Of a stretch of DNA of 64,000 nt, positions 50,901-60,682 are shown piece after piece. A program made the translations under genes and the position numbers. Each line of letters starts with the position of its first letter. Within the stretch, counting starts at the first letter, position 1. The stretch comes from Tritrichomonas musculus. Lineage: Eukaryota; Parabasalia; Tritrichomonadida; Tritrichomonadidae. The stretch is taken from NCBI GenBank assembly GCA_039105265.1, contig JAPFFF010000037.1, positions 1,331,501 to 1,395,500 of the forward strand, read 5' to 3'. The notes under the pieces are model-generated. The model was not told the origin of the DNA, did no database searches, and saw only the letters and a program-made list of their open reading frames with translations.

Positions 50901-51277
50901 ATAATAATGCTTTCGAGAAATGTTCATCTTTAGCACAAATAACATTTGAAGATCATTCTTCACTAAGTTTTATTAATGAAAGTGCTTTTTCTGAGTGTTC
51001 ATCGTTGAAACAAATCTCAATTCCGTCTTCTGTTAATACAATTTAAAATTATGTTTTTAATTGATGCTCATCTTTGGAGAAAATATCATTCGATACTCCT
51101 TCAACTTTAAGAAAAATGGCAAATGATGCTTTTAGTGGATGCTCATTATTAACTGATCTTTCAATTCCTTTATCAGCTCTTATAATTATGAGTAAGCATT
51201 TCACCGGATGCAGTTCATTGAAGAACATTTCAATTCCTTCCATAGATTCAAATAAAAAAAATAAATCTTCTGAATAA
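47902..51277 (+). pseudogene. DUF3447-LRR_5 (BspA-like) gene, broken
   Basis: The ATG at 47902 has TCATTGT 11 bases upstream. The first 112 codons give a trichomonad DUF3447-type N terminus (MDILHNIHKKKELYEHILAY). Near 48205-48240 the frame shifts once; the continuation NEDVDSFNIKCSIGENDTF with YASFCGSIQVFRFLLQNEV is the DUF3447/ankyrin-like segment. From about 48790 LRR_5 repeats of several types run to a TAA at 51044, with a TGA at 51062, after which LRR sequence continues in frame to 51277. A 357-bp block is duplicated in tandem (49433-49789 and 49790-50146). One frameshift and two stops suggest a young pseudogene, though the 48131-51046 frame is long enough to be expressed from an internal start. 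Confidence 0.85.
49433..50146 (+). repeat. 357-bp tandem duplication inside the LRR_5 region
   Basis: Two adjacent 357-bp units (119 codons, five LRR-like turns) are nearly identical, starting TTGCAAAAAATAACTTTTGA. The length is a multiple of three, so the frame is kept. Confidence 0.85.
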
Positions 51278-51429
51278 AAATCGAAATTTCTAGTTTTTAT
51301 TTGATGGTTTTTTAATTTAAAATTCATTTACACTTTTTCAATTCAAAACTTAAATGAAAGATATTTCGAATTTTTATTGAGGTTCTTCAAAGAATACAAA
51401 ACTCCTGGTTCAGTTTTGTTCTTGAATAT
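51278..51429. other. Short spacer
   Basis: AT-rich; nothing seen. Confidence 0.4.
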
Positions 51430-52445
51430 AAATTTCGACAAGTTATATAGAGATTTGATTGTCAGCTTGCACAAATCTTCGACTTCAACATGATCAACAT
51501 GAGGTCGCTTTTCAGCTCAACTTATGACTTGATTAGTGAAAATTCGAAAATCTTGTCTCTTGTGAAAGATCTTTCTGAAAAGCAAGAAGTGCAAATGAGC
51601 GAATTCGACAAGTATAAAGTGAACATTGACCAAGAACTGACAAAAATTCGTGATGAACAAGAAAAATACCGAACAAGTTCTGATCAAAATCAATCACAAT
51701 TTTGGGCGAAGCTTCAGCTTCTAGAAGGAAGTCAAAGCAATTCACTTGAAAAACTTTCTGAGTACAAACGGGTATCGGAAGAACTTGAAGCGCAAGAAGA
51801 AGTTGTTTCGAAGAAGGCAAGCAAAATGCAAGAACTCGAAATGCGACTTCAAGGATATGACGACATGAATAATAAAAAAGCGCAGCAAGAACAAATTCTG
51901 GCTCAATGCCAAAAATTGAATACATAATAAAAAAGCCCAGCAAGAAAATTTTAATTGTTACTTCATAAATCACTTTCAGAGCACGAAAAAACAATTAAAA
52001 TTTATGAAAAAAATAGGTATTTTTTCCATAATATCAGTTGAAGTTGAATCATCTTACATTATCAAAGGCACAATCAATATTGTTGAAGGATTGAACAAAT
52101 TGGACAAGCAAAGAAGCAAGTACATTCTCAACACGAACGAATCAAGAATTCTTGGCGAGAAAGAATATTAAAATGGAACACAAATCACAAGTTTATCTCA
52201 AACTGGAAGTATTGGGTTCTTCTGGTGGTGAATACAAGGCAAAAGGTAATAATGACTACATATTCGCAGGATATTCAGGTAAGGTAAAGGCGGTTACTCA
52301 GTTGGAACATTGAAATTGTCTAAAGAAACAACGGAAGGCGGTTAGAACGGTGGAGGATCAGGATGCTCATCAGCTGCCGGTGGAGGTTCCACTGACATTT
52401 CACTTTATGAGAAAGAAGGTAGCACTGAGTGGAATCATGTTTGAT
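51430..52445 (+). pseudogene. Decayed coiled-coil / Gly-rich gene fragment
   Basis: DCQLAQIFDFNMINMRSLFS (around 51460-51510) resembles NIFDFSMINSTLLKTTREMM of the BTB-LRR_5 genes, so this is the middle of a related BTB protein. The clean frame 51490-51927 is a Gln/Glu/Lys coiled coil. After its stop protein-like sequence continues in several frames: SVEVESSYIIKGTINIVEGL, YILNTNESRILGEKEY, GSSGGEYKAKGNNDYIFAGYS and GGGSGCSSAAGGGSTD. This order is consistent with a BTB / coiled-coil / Gly-rich domain protein of trichomonads. At least three interruptions and no 5' part. Confidence 0.65.
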
Positions 52446-53035
52446 TTTTGAGTTGATCTTTCATTGCTTGGCGATTTTGCTTGATTTTCACTTCTCGCTT
52501 TTAATAAGTTCAAGTTCTTGAATTCTTGAATACTTTTCTTCAACTGTTTTCTTCAAGAACTTGATCTTAATCTTTTGATGGTTACTTCTTGTTCTGCAGA
52601 TAATTGATTGTAAGTTTTTCTTACTGTTAACGGTTTGCGTTGATGTGATGTTGATGATGCAGCTTCTGGGCATCGTTGAAATGTATTTCAACACTTCCTC
52701 AAAATGTTATTGATTTAAGTTTTTAAAGTATTTCTGCGGTCGATTTCAGTTTTAATATTTTTTTTTCCCATTAGTTACTTCGTCTAAGCAGTGTATGTTG
52801 GCCATTGGATCAGAACAATAAAGAGATGAATATTGATTCATTTTAATAGAATATTGTCCAAAGAGAAATAAAAATAAAAATGTGTCGTAATCTAATTAAA
52901 CTTCATCAAAATTATTTGTATCCAAAATTGAAATTAGTGTATCATAATTGAACAAAAAACAATGATTTTCAAGCCAGACAGTGAAATGGTAAATGCTTTC
53001 TTTCAATTTTTGTAAATTTTTGAATAATTTTTTGA
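52446..53035. other. Spacer with a possible short leftover coding strip on the minus strand
   Basis: Minus-strand 52694-52488 is open for 68 codons and neighbouring frames look protein-like (RKTYNQLSAEQEVTIKRL), hinting at a decayed basic/leucine-zipper-like gene, but I cannot classify it. The rest is AT-rich. Confidence 0.35.
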
Positions 53036-53085
53036 GAGAGTAAATGGTCATAAATTCGTTATATTATTTTGAAAAAGTTTATATA
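53036..53085 (+). promoter_or_regulatory. Upstream module of the BTB-LRR_5 gene, displaced by mariner
   Basis: GAGTAAATGGTCATAAATTC followed by GTTATATT and GAAAAAGTTTATA matches the module before the gene at 22101. In that gene about 30 bases separate the module from the ATG; here the same leader (AAATAAAATAAAAA) resumes at 54740 only after the 1.64-kb mariner. Confidence 0.65.
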
Positions 53086-53087
53086 TA

Positions 53088-54731
53088 GTGTGGTGAAAAA
53101 GTTTTTGAATCAATTCTAACTCAATCAATATTGAACGATTTTAGTTTTTTTAATTTTAAATATTTAGATAATTAATATCTTTATAAGTTTAGAAAATATC
53201 AAAATGAAAAAATTTTTATTGATGGAAATATTGAGTTTTAAAATAAACCGTGTTGACTAAATTTTTCAAAAAAATGTATATTTAATAAAAATAGTTCAAA
53301 CAGCTCAATCCTTGTATATTGAACAATATTTTAATATAAATCAATACATTGTTATGTGCTGTATATTTTGTTATATAACAATTTAAAATACAATTTTTTT
53401 TTGAAGGAATAAATTAATATTGTTTTGATATAATCAAAAATCTCATTTTTGGTGAAGTGAAAAAAACATTAAAAAATTTATATTAAAATTAAAAAAATGT
53501 TATTTTATTAAATTAAAAATCTGGATATTCCCCATTGCAATCTATTACTTTTTTAATTCTTTCAATCCATTCATTATATACTTGAATCCATGTTGATTCA
53601 TCAATATTTTGGATGATTTCAACCACTGCATCAATTAGCTCTTTTTGTGAGGAAAAACGGTTACCTTTCAATTTGTTCTTTAAGTAGCCATAAAGGAAGA
53701 AGTCATTAGGGCTGATATCAGGGGAGTAAGGGGGATGTGGTAACCTTTCAATGTGTAATTCATTCATCTTTTGTTGTGCAACAATGGAATTGTGAGGCTT
53801 CGCATTGTCCATGTGCAATCGAACTTTATATGTTAAAATAGAACCTTTAATATTATCGGCAGCTGTTTTAAGATGTGGAAGAATCTTGTTTGCGAAGTAC
53901 TCTCCAGTAAAAGTTTCATTTTGAGGGAGAACGTTTACGTAAACTATGCCTTTAATACAAAAAGCTGTAAAAAACATAACTTTTTCATCGTTAATTGCAT
54001 GATTAACGTTTTCAGGCCTTTTCAGGCCACAAGACCAGAAACCGTCAGAACCATACTGCAAGAAGAACCAAGACTCGTCAGCAGTGATCACTTTCATCGT
54101 TTGTCTTTTTGTTAATGATTGTAAAATAGATAGAAGTTCCTTCGATTGTTTCACTCTATTTGCTTTTTGAATTTCTGTAAGATCATGACAATCGAAGGAA
54201 CTTCTAAATGACAACATAACTTTCTCATATTCAAATCTTCTGTCAAAATCCTTTTAACAGTATTTTTATCAATTTTCGCAATGCGTGCTATATAACGGCA
54301 TGATGCGAATGGAAATTCGTCGATTAGTTTTTTAACTTCATCTATCTTTTCAAAAAGTTTGGGTCTTCCAGACCGAGGCAAATCAATAACAGTTTTTCTT
54401 CCTCTGTTAAATTGATGAACCCAATAATATATCGTGGGTGATGAAGGACATGCATCTTTATATGTTTCTTGCATGTAATGATAAATCTCTTGAGTGCTTT
54501 TTTTTTTAAGCCATAAACTATGAATAACATACCGAAATTCCATATTCTTTTTTTTAAAAAAATAAACGTATAATTTTTCAAAGGTTTATAACTTTTTATT
54601 AAATTATCATTTAATCATATAATTAGAATATTTCAAGCAACATGTAATCCACTATTTATTTATTAAACATTTTTAAATAAAAAGTCAATATACAAAAAAT
54701 TATAAAATATTCAAAAACTTTTTCACCACAC
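53088..54731 (-). mobile_element. Second mariner, inserted between promoter module and start codon
   Basis: 1,644 bp, 23-bp perfect terminal inverted repeats beginning GTGTGGTGAAAAAG, TA on both sides (53086-53087 and 54732-54733). The minus strand carries one transposase gene with a single frameshift. A noncoding tail of about 420 bp lies between the transposase stop and the left end. It is a different lineage from the mariner at 40222: ends and protein differ strongly. Confidence 0.93.
53513..54543 (-). pseudogene. Mariner transposase with one frameshift
   Basis: 54543-54151 encodes the N-terminal DNA-binding part (MEFRYVIHSLWLKKKSTQEI, then a second helix-turn-helix around FASCRYIARIAKIDKNTVKR). 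Near 54215 the frame shifts and 54217-53513 gives the rest: TADESWFF, HMDNAKPHNS and SPNDFFLYGYL with 34 residues between the second and third Asp, so D34D is intact. Apart from the one shift all motifs are present, so inactivation is recent or a sequencing error. Confidence 0.9.
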
Positions 54732-54754
54732 TATACTTTTAAATAAAATAAAAA

Positions 54755-57478
54755 ATGGAAGATTCGAGTTTATCTGTCCAGTTGAAGAAAAATAAAACAA
54801 GAGATCATAAATTTTTTGTTTATAAAGATAAGAAATATCCTTTCAATTTCAATCTTTTCAAAGAAAATTCAAATTACTTTTACAAAAATCGAAAACATCT
54901 AAAGAAAGTTAAAGAAATCAAACTTTTGAATGAATATGAAGAGGATAATATAGAACTGAGTGAAGAAATCATCAAAACATTCATCTCAAGTTGTCAAAAC
55001 GATATTTTTGAAATTAATAAATCGAATGCGATTGAACTTCAATTTTTATCAATGAAATACGAAGTTGACGAACTGAAATCGATTACGCACGAATACATTG
55101 AAAATAATCATGAATCTCTTCTAATGAAATCATTTTTATTTAAAACACGTCATTTGATAAATAATAAAGAAAACGAAAATATAAATTATGATACGAGCAA
55201 CGAAGAAGAAATCATTTCGAAACATTTATATGAATACATCAACGACAAAGAACTCTGTCTCCTCCCGATTGAAACATTTGATCGAATTTTGAAGAAACAT
55301 TTGAAGAATAATAACAACGAAAAGAAAGACAAGAAAGATAAAGAAGATGAAATGATGAAAATATTGTTTTCATATCTTGACAAATATGGCGGAGAAGCAT
55401 CGGTTTTATTCTCGAATGTTGATTTTTCTCAACAACGGCTTGAAGTGATGACACGTTTACTTGATAAATATTCAAATATTTTTGACTTCAGCATGATTAA
55501 TTCGACCCTTCTGAAGACGACCAGAGAAATGATGAGCGAAATGAGTAAAATGCGATCAGAATATTCTAAGAATATTAATGAGATGAAAGAACTCTTCAAG
55601 ACACAACGATCGGAAATTGAAGAAGTTAAGCAAGAATATTTAAAAATGAAAGAAGAAGAAACGAAACGAACTGAAGAACGACGAATAATATTTGAACAAG
55701 AAGTTGAACGAATGAAAGACGAAATGAAACGACAGCGAAGTGAATTTGAATCAGAACTTCAACGAATGAAGAATAATATGGAAGAACAGCGAAAAGAATT
55801 TGAACGAGAAGTTGAAGTAATGAAAGAGAAGATGAAACAACAGGGAACAGAATTTGAATCAGAACTTCAACGAATGAAAAAGAAACAAGAAGAAATTCTT
55901 GATTCAAAGAAGATTGCAAAATATCAAGAAATACTTCGAGACACGATCACTAACGACGAATATCAAAACATGAAAGAAGAATCGAAACAATATATTTTTG
56001 ACGAGATCATTCAAAATCAAGTACAAGAACAAGAAGAAAATACAAATCAAACAAAATCAATGCAAAAGTCGCCAGATTGTTTGTCAAATCGAATTTCATG
56101 CATGATGAATTTTGTTAAAGAAACAAAAATATTTGATAATAATGAAGAACAAGAAATCAAATTCATCAAAGAAAACATCAACGAACCAAACATTTCATTT
56201 GACATGATTGAACGATTATTTGAACATAATCATATTGAAAGAAATATTTTTGAAATGATGAATAATTTCTCAGAAATCATAATTGAAATCAAATATCCAT
56301 CGAAATCATATCAAGGACTGATTGAAATATTTTCAAAAATGAACGAAAAACATTTTAAAGAATTTTCTCGAATCAAACTTTTTATTTGTTTTTCAAATGT
56401 TGAATACATTGAATATGACCATCAACGAAATCAACTGATAAATGAAATCAAGATTGAATCAACAGTTAAAAGAATTAACGACAATGCGTTTTTAGGATGT
56501 CCTAAATTAAGAATTGTTGAAATCAGAGAAGGAGTTAATGAAATTGGTTCGAATGCATTCAGCAGTTGTTTATCATTGACACGAGTTTCTCTTCCTAATT
56601 CAATCAGTATTCTCAAAGTTGGAACATTTTCATTTTGTAAATCATTGACCGAAATTTCAATTCCACCATCAGTTACATCTATTGAAAACTATGCATTCAA
56701 AGGATGCAATTCATTATCATCAATTTCACTTCCATCATCCATAAAGACGATAGGTCAAAATGTTTTTTATAATTGTATGACACTACATATAAAAGGCGAC
56801 ATTATTATTATTCCAGATAATACATTTTATTCGTGTGAATCATTGACCGAGATCATCCTTCCTCCATCAGTCACATCTATTGGAAGTAATTCTTTCAAGG
56901 ACTGCAATTTTCTTGCAAGTATAACGATTTCTCCATCAGTAACAACTATTGGAAGTTATTCTTTTGAAAACTGCAGTTCATTGACAGAAATCATAATTCC
57001 TTCTTCAGTTTCAACAATTAAAAACAGAGCATTCAGTAATTGTTCATCGTTGACCAAAATAACAATTCCTTCTTCAGTTTCAGAAATTGGTGAATTTGCA
57101 TTCAGTGATTGTTCATCATTAGAAGAAATAGAAATTCCACCTTCAATAACCAAAATTAACTATGGCCTTTTCAATCAATGTTCATCGTTAAAACGAATAT
57201 TTATTCCATCTTCTGTGCAGTCAATCGGATCTTATGCATTTGAAAAATGCAAATCACTGGAAGAAATAACGATTTCTTCATCTGTAATTAAAATGGATTC
57301 CTATGCTTTTTATGAATGTTCATCATTGTCCCAAGTGTCAATTCTTTCTTCTGAAATTTATTTTGGGGATAGAGTTTTTGATAACTGCTCGAAGTTGAAA
57401 GAAATATCAGTTCCCTATTCAGCGAAAATAGAAAAACCCTATTCATTTCCATCAGATGTACAAATAATACGAAAATGA
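54755..57478 (+). CDS. BTB-like / coiled-coil / LRR_5 protein, full-length copy
   Basis: 907 residues, closely similar to the minus-strand gene at 22101 (same MEDSSLSVQLKKNKTRDxKF start). Order: BTB-like domain (about 15-125), BACK-like helices (to 255), long coiled coil (about 260-430, with an extra 36 residues, MKNNMEEQRKEFEREVEV and neighbours, absent from the tandem copies), helical linker, LRR_5 repeats from about 585 to the end. No signal peptide or membrane segment: cytosolic scaffold is the likely role. Its promoter module is separated from the ATG by a mariner, so normal expression is doubtful unless the element supplies a start site. It is the leftmost, only complete unit of the tandem array. 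Confidence 0.88.
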   Translation: MEDSSLSVQLKKNKTRDHKFFVYKDKKYPFNFNLFKENSNYFYKNRKHLKKVKEIKLLNEYEEDNIELSEEIIKTFISSCQNDIFEINKSNAIELQFLSMKYEVDELKSITHEYIENNHESLLMKSFLFKTRHLINNKENENINYDTSNEEEIISKHLYEYINDKELCLLPIETFDRILKKHLKNNNNEKKDKKDKEDEMMKILFSYLDKYGGEASVLFSNVDFSQQRLEVMTRLLDKYSNIFDFSMINSTLLKTTREMMSEMSKMRSEYSKNINEMKELFKTQRSEIEEVKQEYLKMKEEETKRTEERRIIFEQEVERMKDEMKRQRSEFESELQRMKNNMEEQRKEFEREVEVMKEKMKQQGTEFESELQRMKKKQEEILDSKKIAKYQEILRDTITNDEYQNMKEESKQYIFDEIIQNQVQEQEENTNQTKSMQKSPDCLSNRISCMMNFVKETKIFDNNEEQEIKFIKENINEPNISFDMIERLFEHNHIERNIFEMMNNFSEIIIEIKYPSKSYQGLIEIFSKMNEKHFKEFSRIKLFICFSNVEYIEYDHQRNQLINEIKIESTVKRINDNAFLGCPKLRIVEIREGVNEIGSNAFSSCLSLTRVSLPNSISILKVGTFSFCKSLTEISIPPSVTSIENYAFKGCNSLSSISLPSSIKTIGQNVFYNCMTLHIKGDIIIIPDNTFYSCESLTEIILPPSVTSIGSNSFKDCNFLASITISPSVTTIGSYSFENCSSLTEIIIPSSVSTIKNRAFSNCSSLTKITIPSSVSEIGEFAFSDCSSLEEIEIPPSITKINYGLFNQCSSLKRIFIPSSVQSIGSYAFEKCKSLEEITISSSVIKMDSYAFYECSSLSQVSILSSEIYFGDRVFDNCSKLKEISVPYSAKIEKPYSFPSDVQIIRK

Positions 57479-58021
57479 AATTTTTAAATAAAATTCTAAT
57501 TTGTCTATTTTCTTTTCTTTATTAAAAACAGAATAATGACAACTCTCATTACATAAGAGTTTTTATATTAACACAATTCAATTGTAAGATAATTGAAAAC
57601 AAAGCATTTAATTGGAAGTTTGGATGAATGAAAAACAAGCAAAGAAATCATTCTTGATTCACTCATCAAAATTGAAGATTGACATTTTATCTTTATCTTA
57701 ATTCTCAATTCCAGAGCGAATAAGTTCATTAAATCAAACAGTCATTGAATAAAGAAACAAAACAATCAAAATATGAGAAAGCAGTCAAATGGAAACAACA
57801 AGTGAAATTAGAAGCTAAACTGGGATTCAAAAGTCGGACCACTTTCAACCTTATATTGGCCTTTTGCGCGGTTATTTTATTTTTCGTCTTCTCGATTTAG
57901 AACACTTTTCCATTCAATTAGTGGTCTGAGTTTTGATTCTTCTCAATTTTGCATTTTTCATTGCAAAAATAATAAAAAAATTGAATAAAAAGATTTTTTT
58001 ATTGAATGAAAAATAAAAAAG
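57479..58021. other. 3' flank of the LRR_5 gene, acting as 5' flank of the next copy
   Basis: No long frame. Less AT-rich than other spacers around 57830-57900 (CGCGGTTATTTTATTTTTCG). Repeated almost exactly at 60140-60682 and 62801-63343. TTCATTGCAAAA about 65-70 bases before the next ATG is the nearest initiator-like site. Confidence 0.6.
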
Positions 58022-60139
58022 ATGAAAAAGAAATGTCTTCCATCATTTGATCGAATTTTGAAGAAACATCTGAAGAATAATAACAACGAAAAGAAAGACA
58101 AGAAAGATAAAGAAGATGAAATGATGAAAATATTGTTTTCATATCTTGACAAATATGGCGGAGAAGCATCGGTTTTATTCTCGAATGTTGATTTTTCTCA
58201 ACAACGGCTTGAAGTGATGACATGTTTACTTGATAAATATTCAAATATTTTTGACTTCAGCATGATTAATTCGACCCTTTTGAAGACGACCAGAGAAATG
58301 ATGAGTGAAATGAGTAAAATGCGATCAGAATATTCTAAGAATATTAATGAGATGAAAGAACTCTTCAAAACACAACGATCGGAAATTGAAGAAGTTAAGC
58401 AAGAATATTTAAAAATGAAAGAAGAAGAAACGAAACGAACTGAAGAACGACGAATAATATTTGAACAAGAAGTTGAACGAATGAAAGAGAAGACGAAACA
58501 ACAGGGAACAGAATTTGAATCAGAACTTCAACGAATGAAAAAGAAACAAGAAGAAATTCTTGATTCAAAGAAGATTGCAAAATATCAAGAAATACTTCGA
58601 GACACGATCACTAACGACGAATATCAAAACATGAAAGAAGAATCGAAACAATATATTTTTGACGAGATCATTCAAAATCAAGTACAAGAACAAGAAGAAA
58701 ATACAAATCAAACAAAATCAATGCAAAAGTCGCCAGATTGTTTGTCAAATCGAATTTCATGCATGATGAATTTTGTTAAAGAAACAAAAATATTTGATAA
58801 TAATGAAGAACAAGAAATCAAATTCATCAAAGAAAACATCAACGAACCAAACATTTCATTTGACATGATTGAACGATTATTTGAACATAATCATATTGAA
58901 AGAAATATTTTTGAAATGATGAATAATTTCTCAGAAATCATAATTGAAATCAAATATCCATCGAAATCATATCAAGGACTGATTGAAATATTTTCAAAAA
59001 TGAACGAAAAACATTTTAAAGAATTTTCTCGAATCAAACTTTTTATTTGTTTTTCAAATGTTGAATACATTGAATATGACCATCAACGAAATCAACTGAT
59101 AAATGAAATCAAGATTGAATCAACAGTTAAAAGAATTAACGACAATGCGTTTTTAGGATGTCCTAAATTAAGAATTGTTGAAATCAGAGAAGGAGTTAAG
59201 GAAATTGGTTCGAATGCGTTCAGCAGTTGTTTATCATTGACACGAGTTTCTCTTCCTAATTCAATCAGTATTCTCAAAGTTGGAACATTTTCATTTTGTA
59301 AATCATTGACCGAAATTTCAATTCCACCATCAGTTACATCTATTGAAAACTATGCATTCAAAGGATGCAATTCATTATCATCAATTTCACTTCCATCATC
59401 CATAAAGACGATAGGTCAAAATGTTTTTTATAATTGTATGACACTACATATAAAAGGCGACATTATTATTATTCCAGATAATACATTTTATTCGTGTGAA
59501 TCATTGACCGAGATCATCCTTCCTCCATCAGTCACATCTATTGGAAGTAATTCTTTCAAGGACTGCAATTTTCTTGCAAGTATAACGATTTCTCCATCAG
59601 TAACAACTATTGGAAGTTATTCTTTTGAAAACTGCAGTTCATTGACAGAAATCATAATTCCTTCTTCAGTTTCAACAATTAAAAACAGAGCATTCAGTAA
59701 TTGTTCATCGTTGACCAAAATAACAATTCCTTCTTCAGTTTCAGAAATTGGTGAATTTGCATTCAGTGATTGTTCATCATTAGAAGAAATAGAAATTCCA
59801 CCTTCAATAACCAAAATTAACTATGGCCTTTTCAATCAATGTTCATCGTTAAAACGAATATTTATTCCATCTTCTGTGCAGTCAATCGGATCTTATGCAT
59901 TTGAAAAATGCAAATCACTGGAAGAAATAACGATTTCTTCATCTGTAATTAAAATGGATTCCTATGCTTTTTATGAATGTTCATCATTGTCCCAAGTGTC
60001 AATTCTTTCTTCTGAAATTTATTTTGGGGATAGAGTTTTTGATAACTGCTCGAAGTTGAAAGAAATATCAGTTCCCTATTCAGCGAAAATAGAAAAACCC
60101 TATTCATTTCCATCAGATGTACAAATAATACGAAAATGA
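58022..60139 (+). CDS. BTB-less coiled-coil/LRR_5 copy 2
   Basis: 705 residues. A new ATG in the former 3' flank adds about eight residues (MKKKCLPS) in frame to FDRILKKHLKNNNNEKKDKK, so the frame is restored although the first 170 residues, including the BTB-like domain, are gone. The coiled coil is 36 residues shorter than in the first copy; the LRR_5 part is the same. Whether it is transcribed depends on an accidental promoter in the repeated flank. Confidence 0.75.
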   Translation: MKKKCLPSFDRILKKHLKNNNNEKKDKKDKEDEMMKILFSYLDKYGGEASVLFSNVDFSQQRLEVMTCLLDKYSNIFDFSMINSTLLKTTREMMSEMSKMRSEYSKNINEMKELFKTQRSEIEEVKQEYLKMKEEETKRTEERRIIFEQEVERMKEKTKQQGTEFESELQRMKKKQEEILDSKKIAKYQEILRDTITNDEYQNMKEESKQYIFDEIIQNQVQEQEENTNQTKSMQKSPDCLSNRISCMMNFVKETKIFDNNEEQEIKFIKENINEPNISFDMIERLFEHNHIERNIFEMMNNFSEIIIEIKYPSKSYQGLIEIFSKMNEKHFKEFSRIKLFICFSNVEYIEYDHQRNQLINEIKIESTVKRINDNAFLGCPKLRIVEIREGVKEIGSNAFSSCLSLTRVSLPNSISILKVGTFSFCKSLTEISIPPSVTSIENYAFKGCNSLSSISLPSSIKTIGQNVFYNCMTLHIKGDIIIIPDNTFYSCESLTEIILPPSVTSIGSNSFKDCNFLASITISPSVTTIGSYSFENCSSLTEIIIPSSVSTIKNRAFSNCSSLTKITIPSSVSEIGEFAFSDCSSLEEIEIPPSITKINYGLFNQCSSLKRIFIPSSVQSIGSYAFEKCKSLEEITISSSVIKMDSYAFYECSSLSQVSILSSEIYFGDRVFDNCSKLKEISVPYSAKIEKPYSFPSDVQIIRK

Positions 60140-60682
60140 AATTTTTAAATAAAATTCTAATTTGTCTATTTTCTTTTCTTTATTAAAAACAGAATAATGA
60201 CAACTCTCATTACATAAGAGTTTTTATATTAACACAATTCAATTGTAAGATAATTGAAAACAAAGCATTTAATTGGAAGTTTGGATGAATGAAAAACAAG
60301 CAAAGAAATCATTCTTGATTCACTCATCAAAATTGAAGATTGACATTTTATCTTTATCTTAATTCTCAATTCCAGAGCGAATAAGTTCATTAAATCAAAC
60401 AGTCATTGAATAAAGAAACAAAACAATCAAAATATGAGAAAGCAGTCAAATGGAAACAACAAGTGAAATTAGAAGCTAAACTGGGATTCAAAAGTCGGAC
60501 CACTTTCAACCTTATATTGGCCTTTTGCGCGGTTATTTTATTTTTCGTCTTCTCGATTTAGAACACTTTTCCATTCAATTAGTGGTCTGAGTTTTGATTC
60601 TTCTCAATTTTGCATTTTTCATTGCAAAAATAATAAAAAAATTGAATAAAAAGATTTTTTTATTGAATGAAAAATAAAAAAG
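60140..60682. other. Repeated inter-copy flank 2
   Basis: Near-identical to 57479-58021. Confidence 0.6.
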
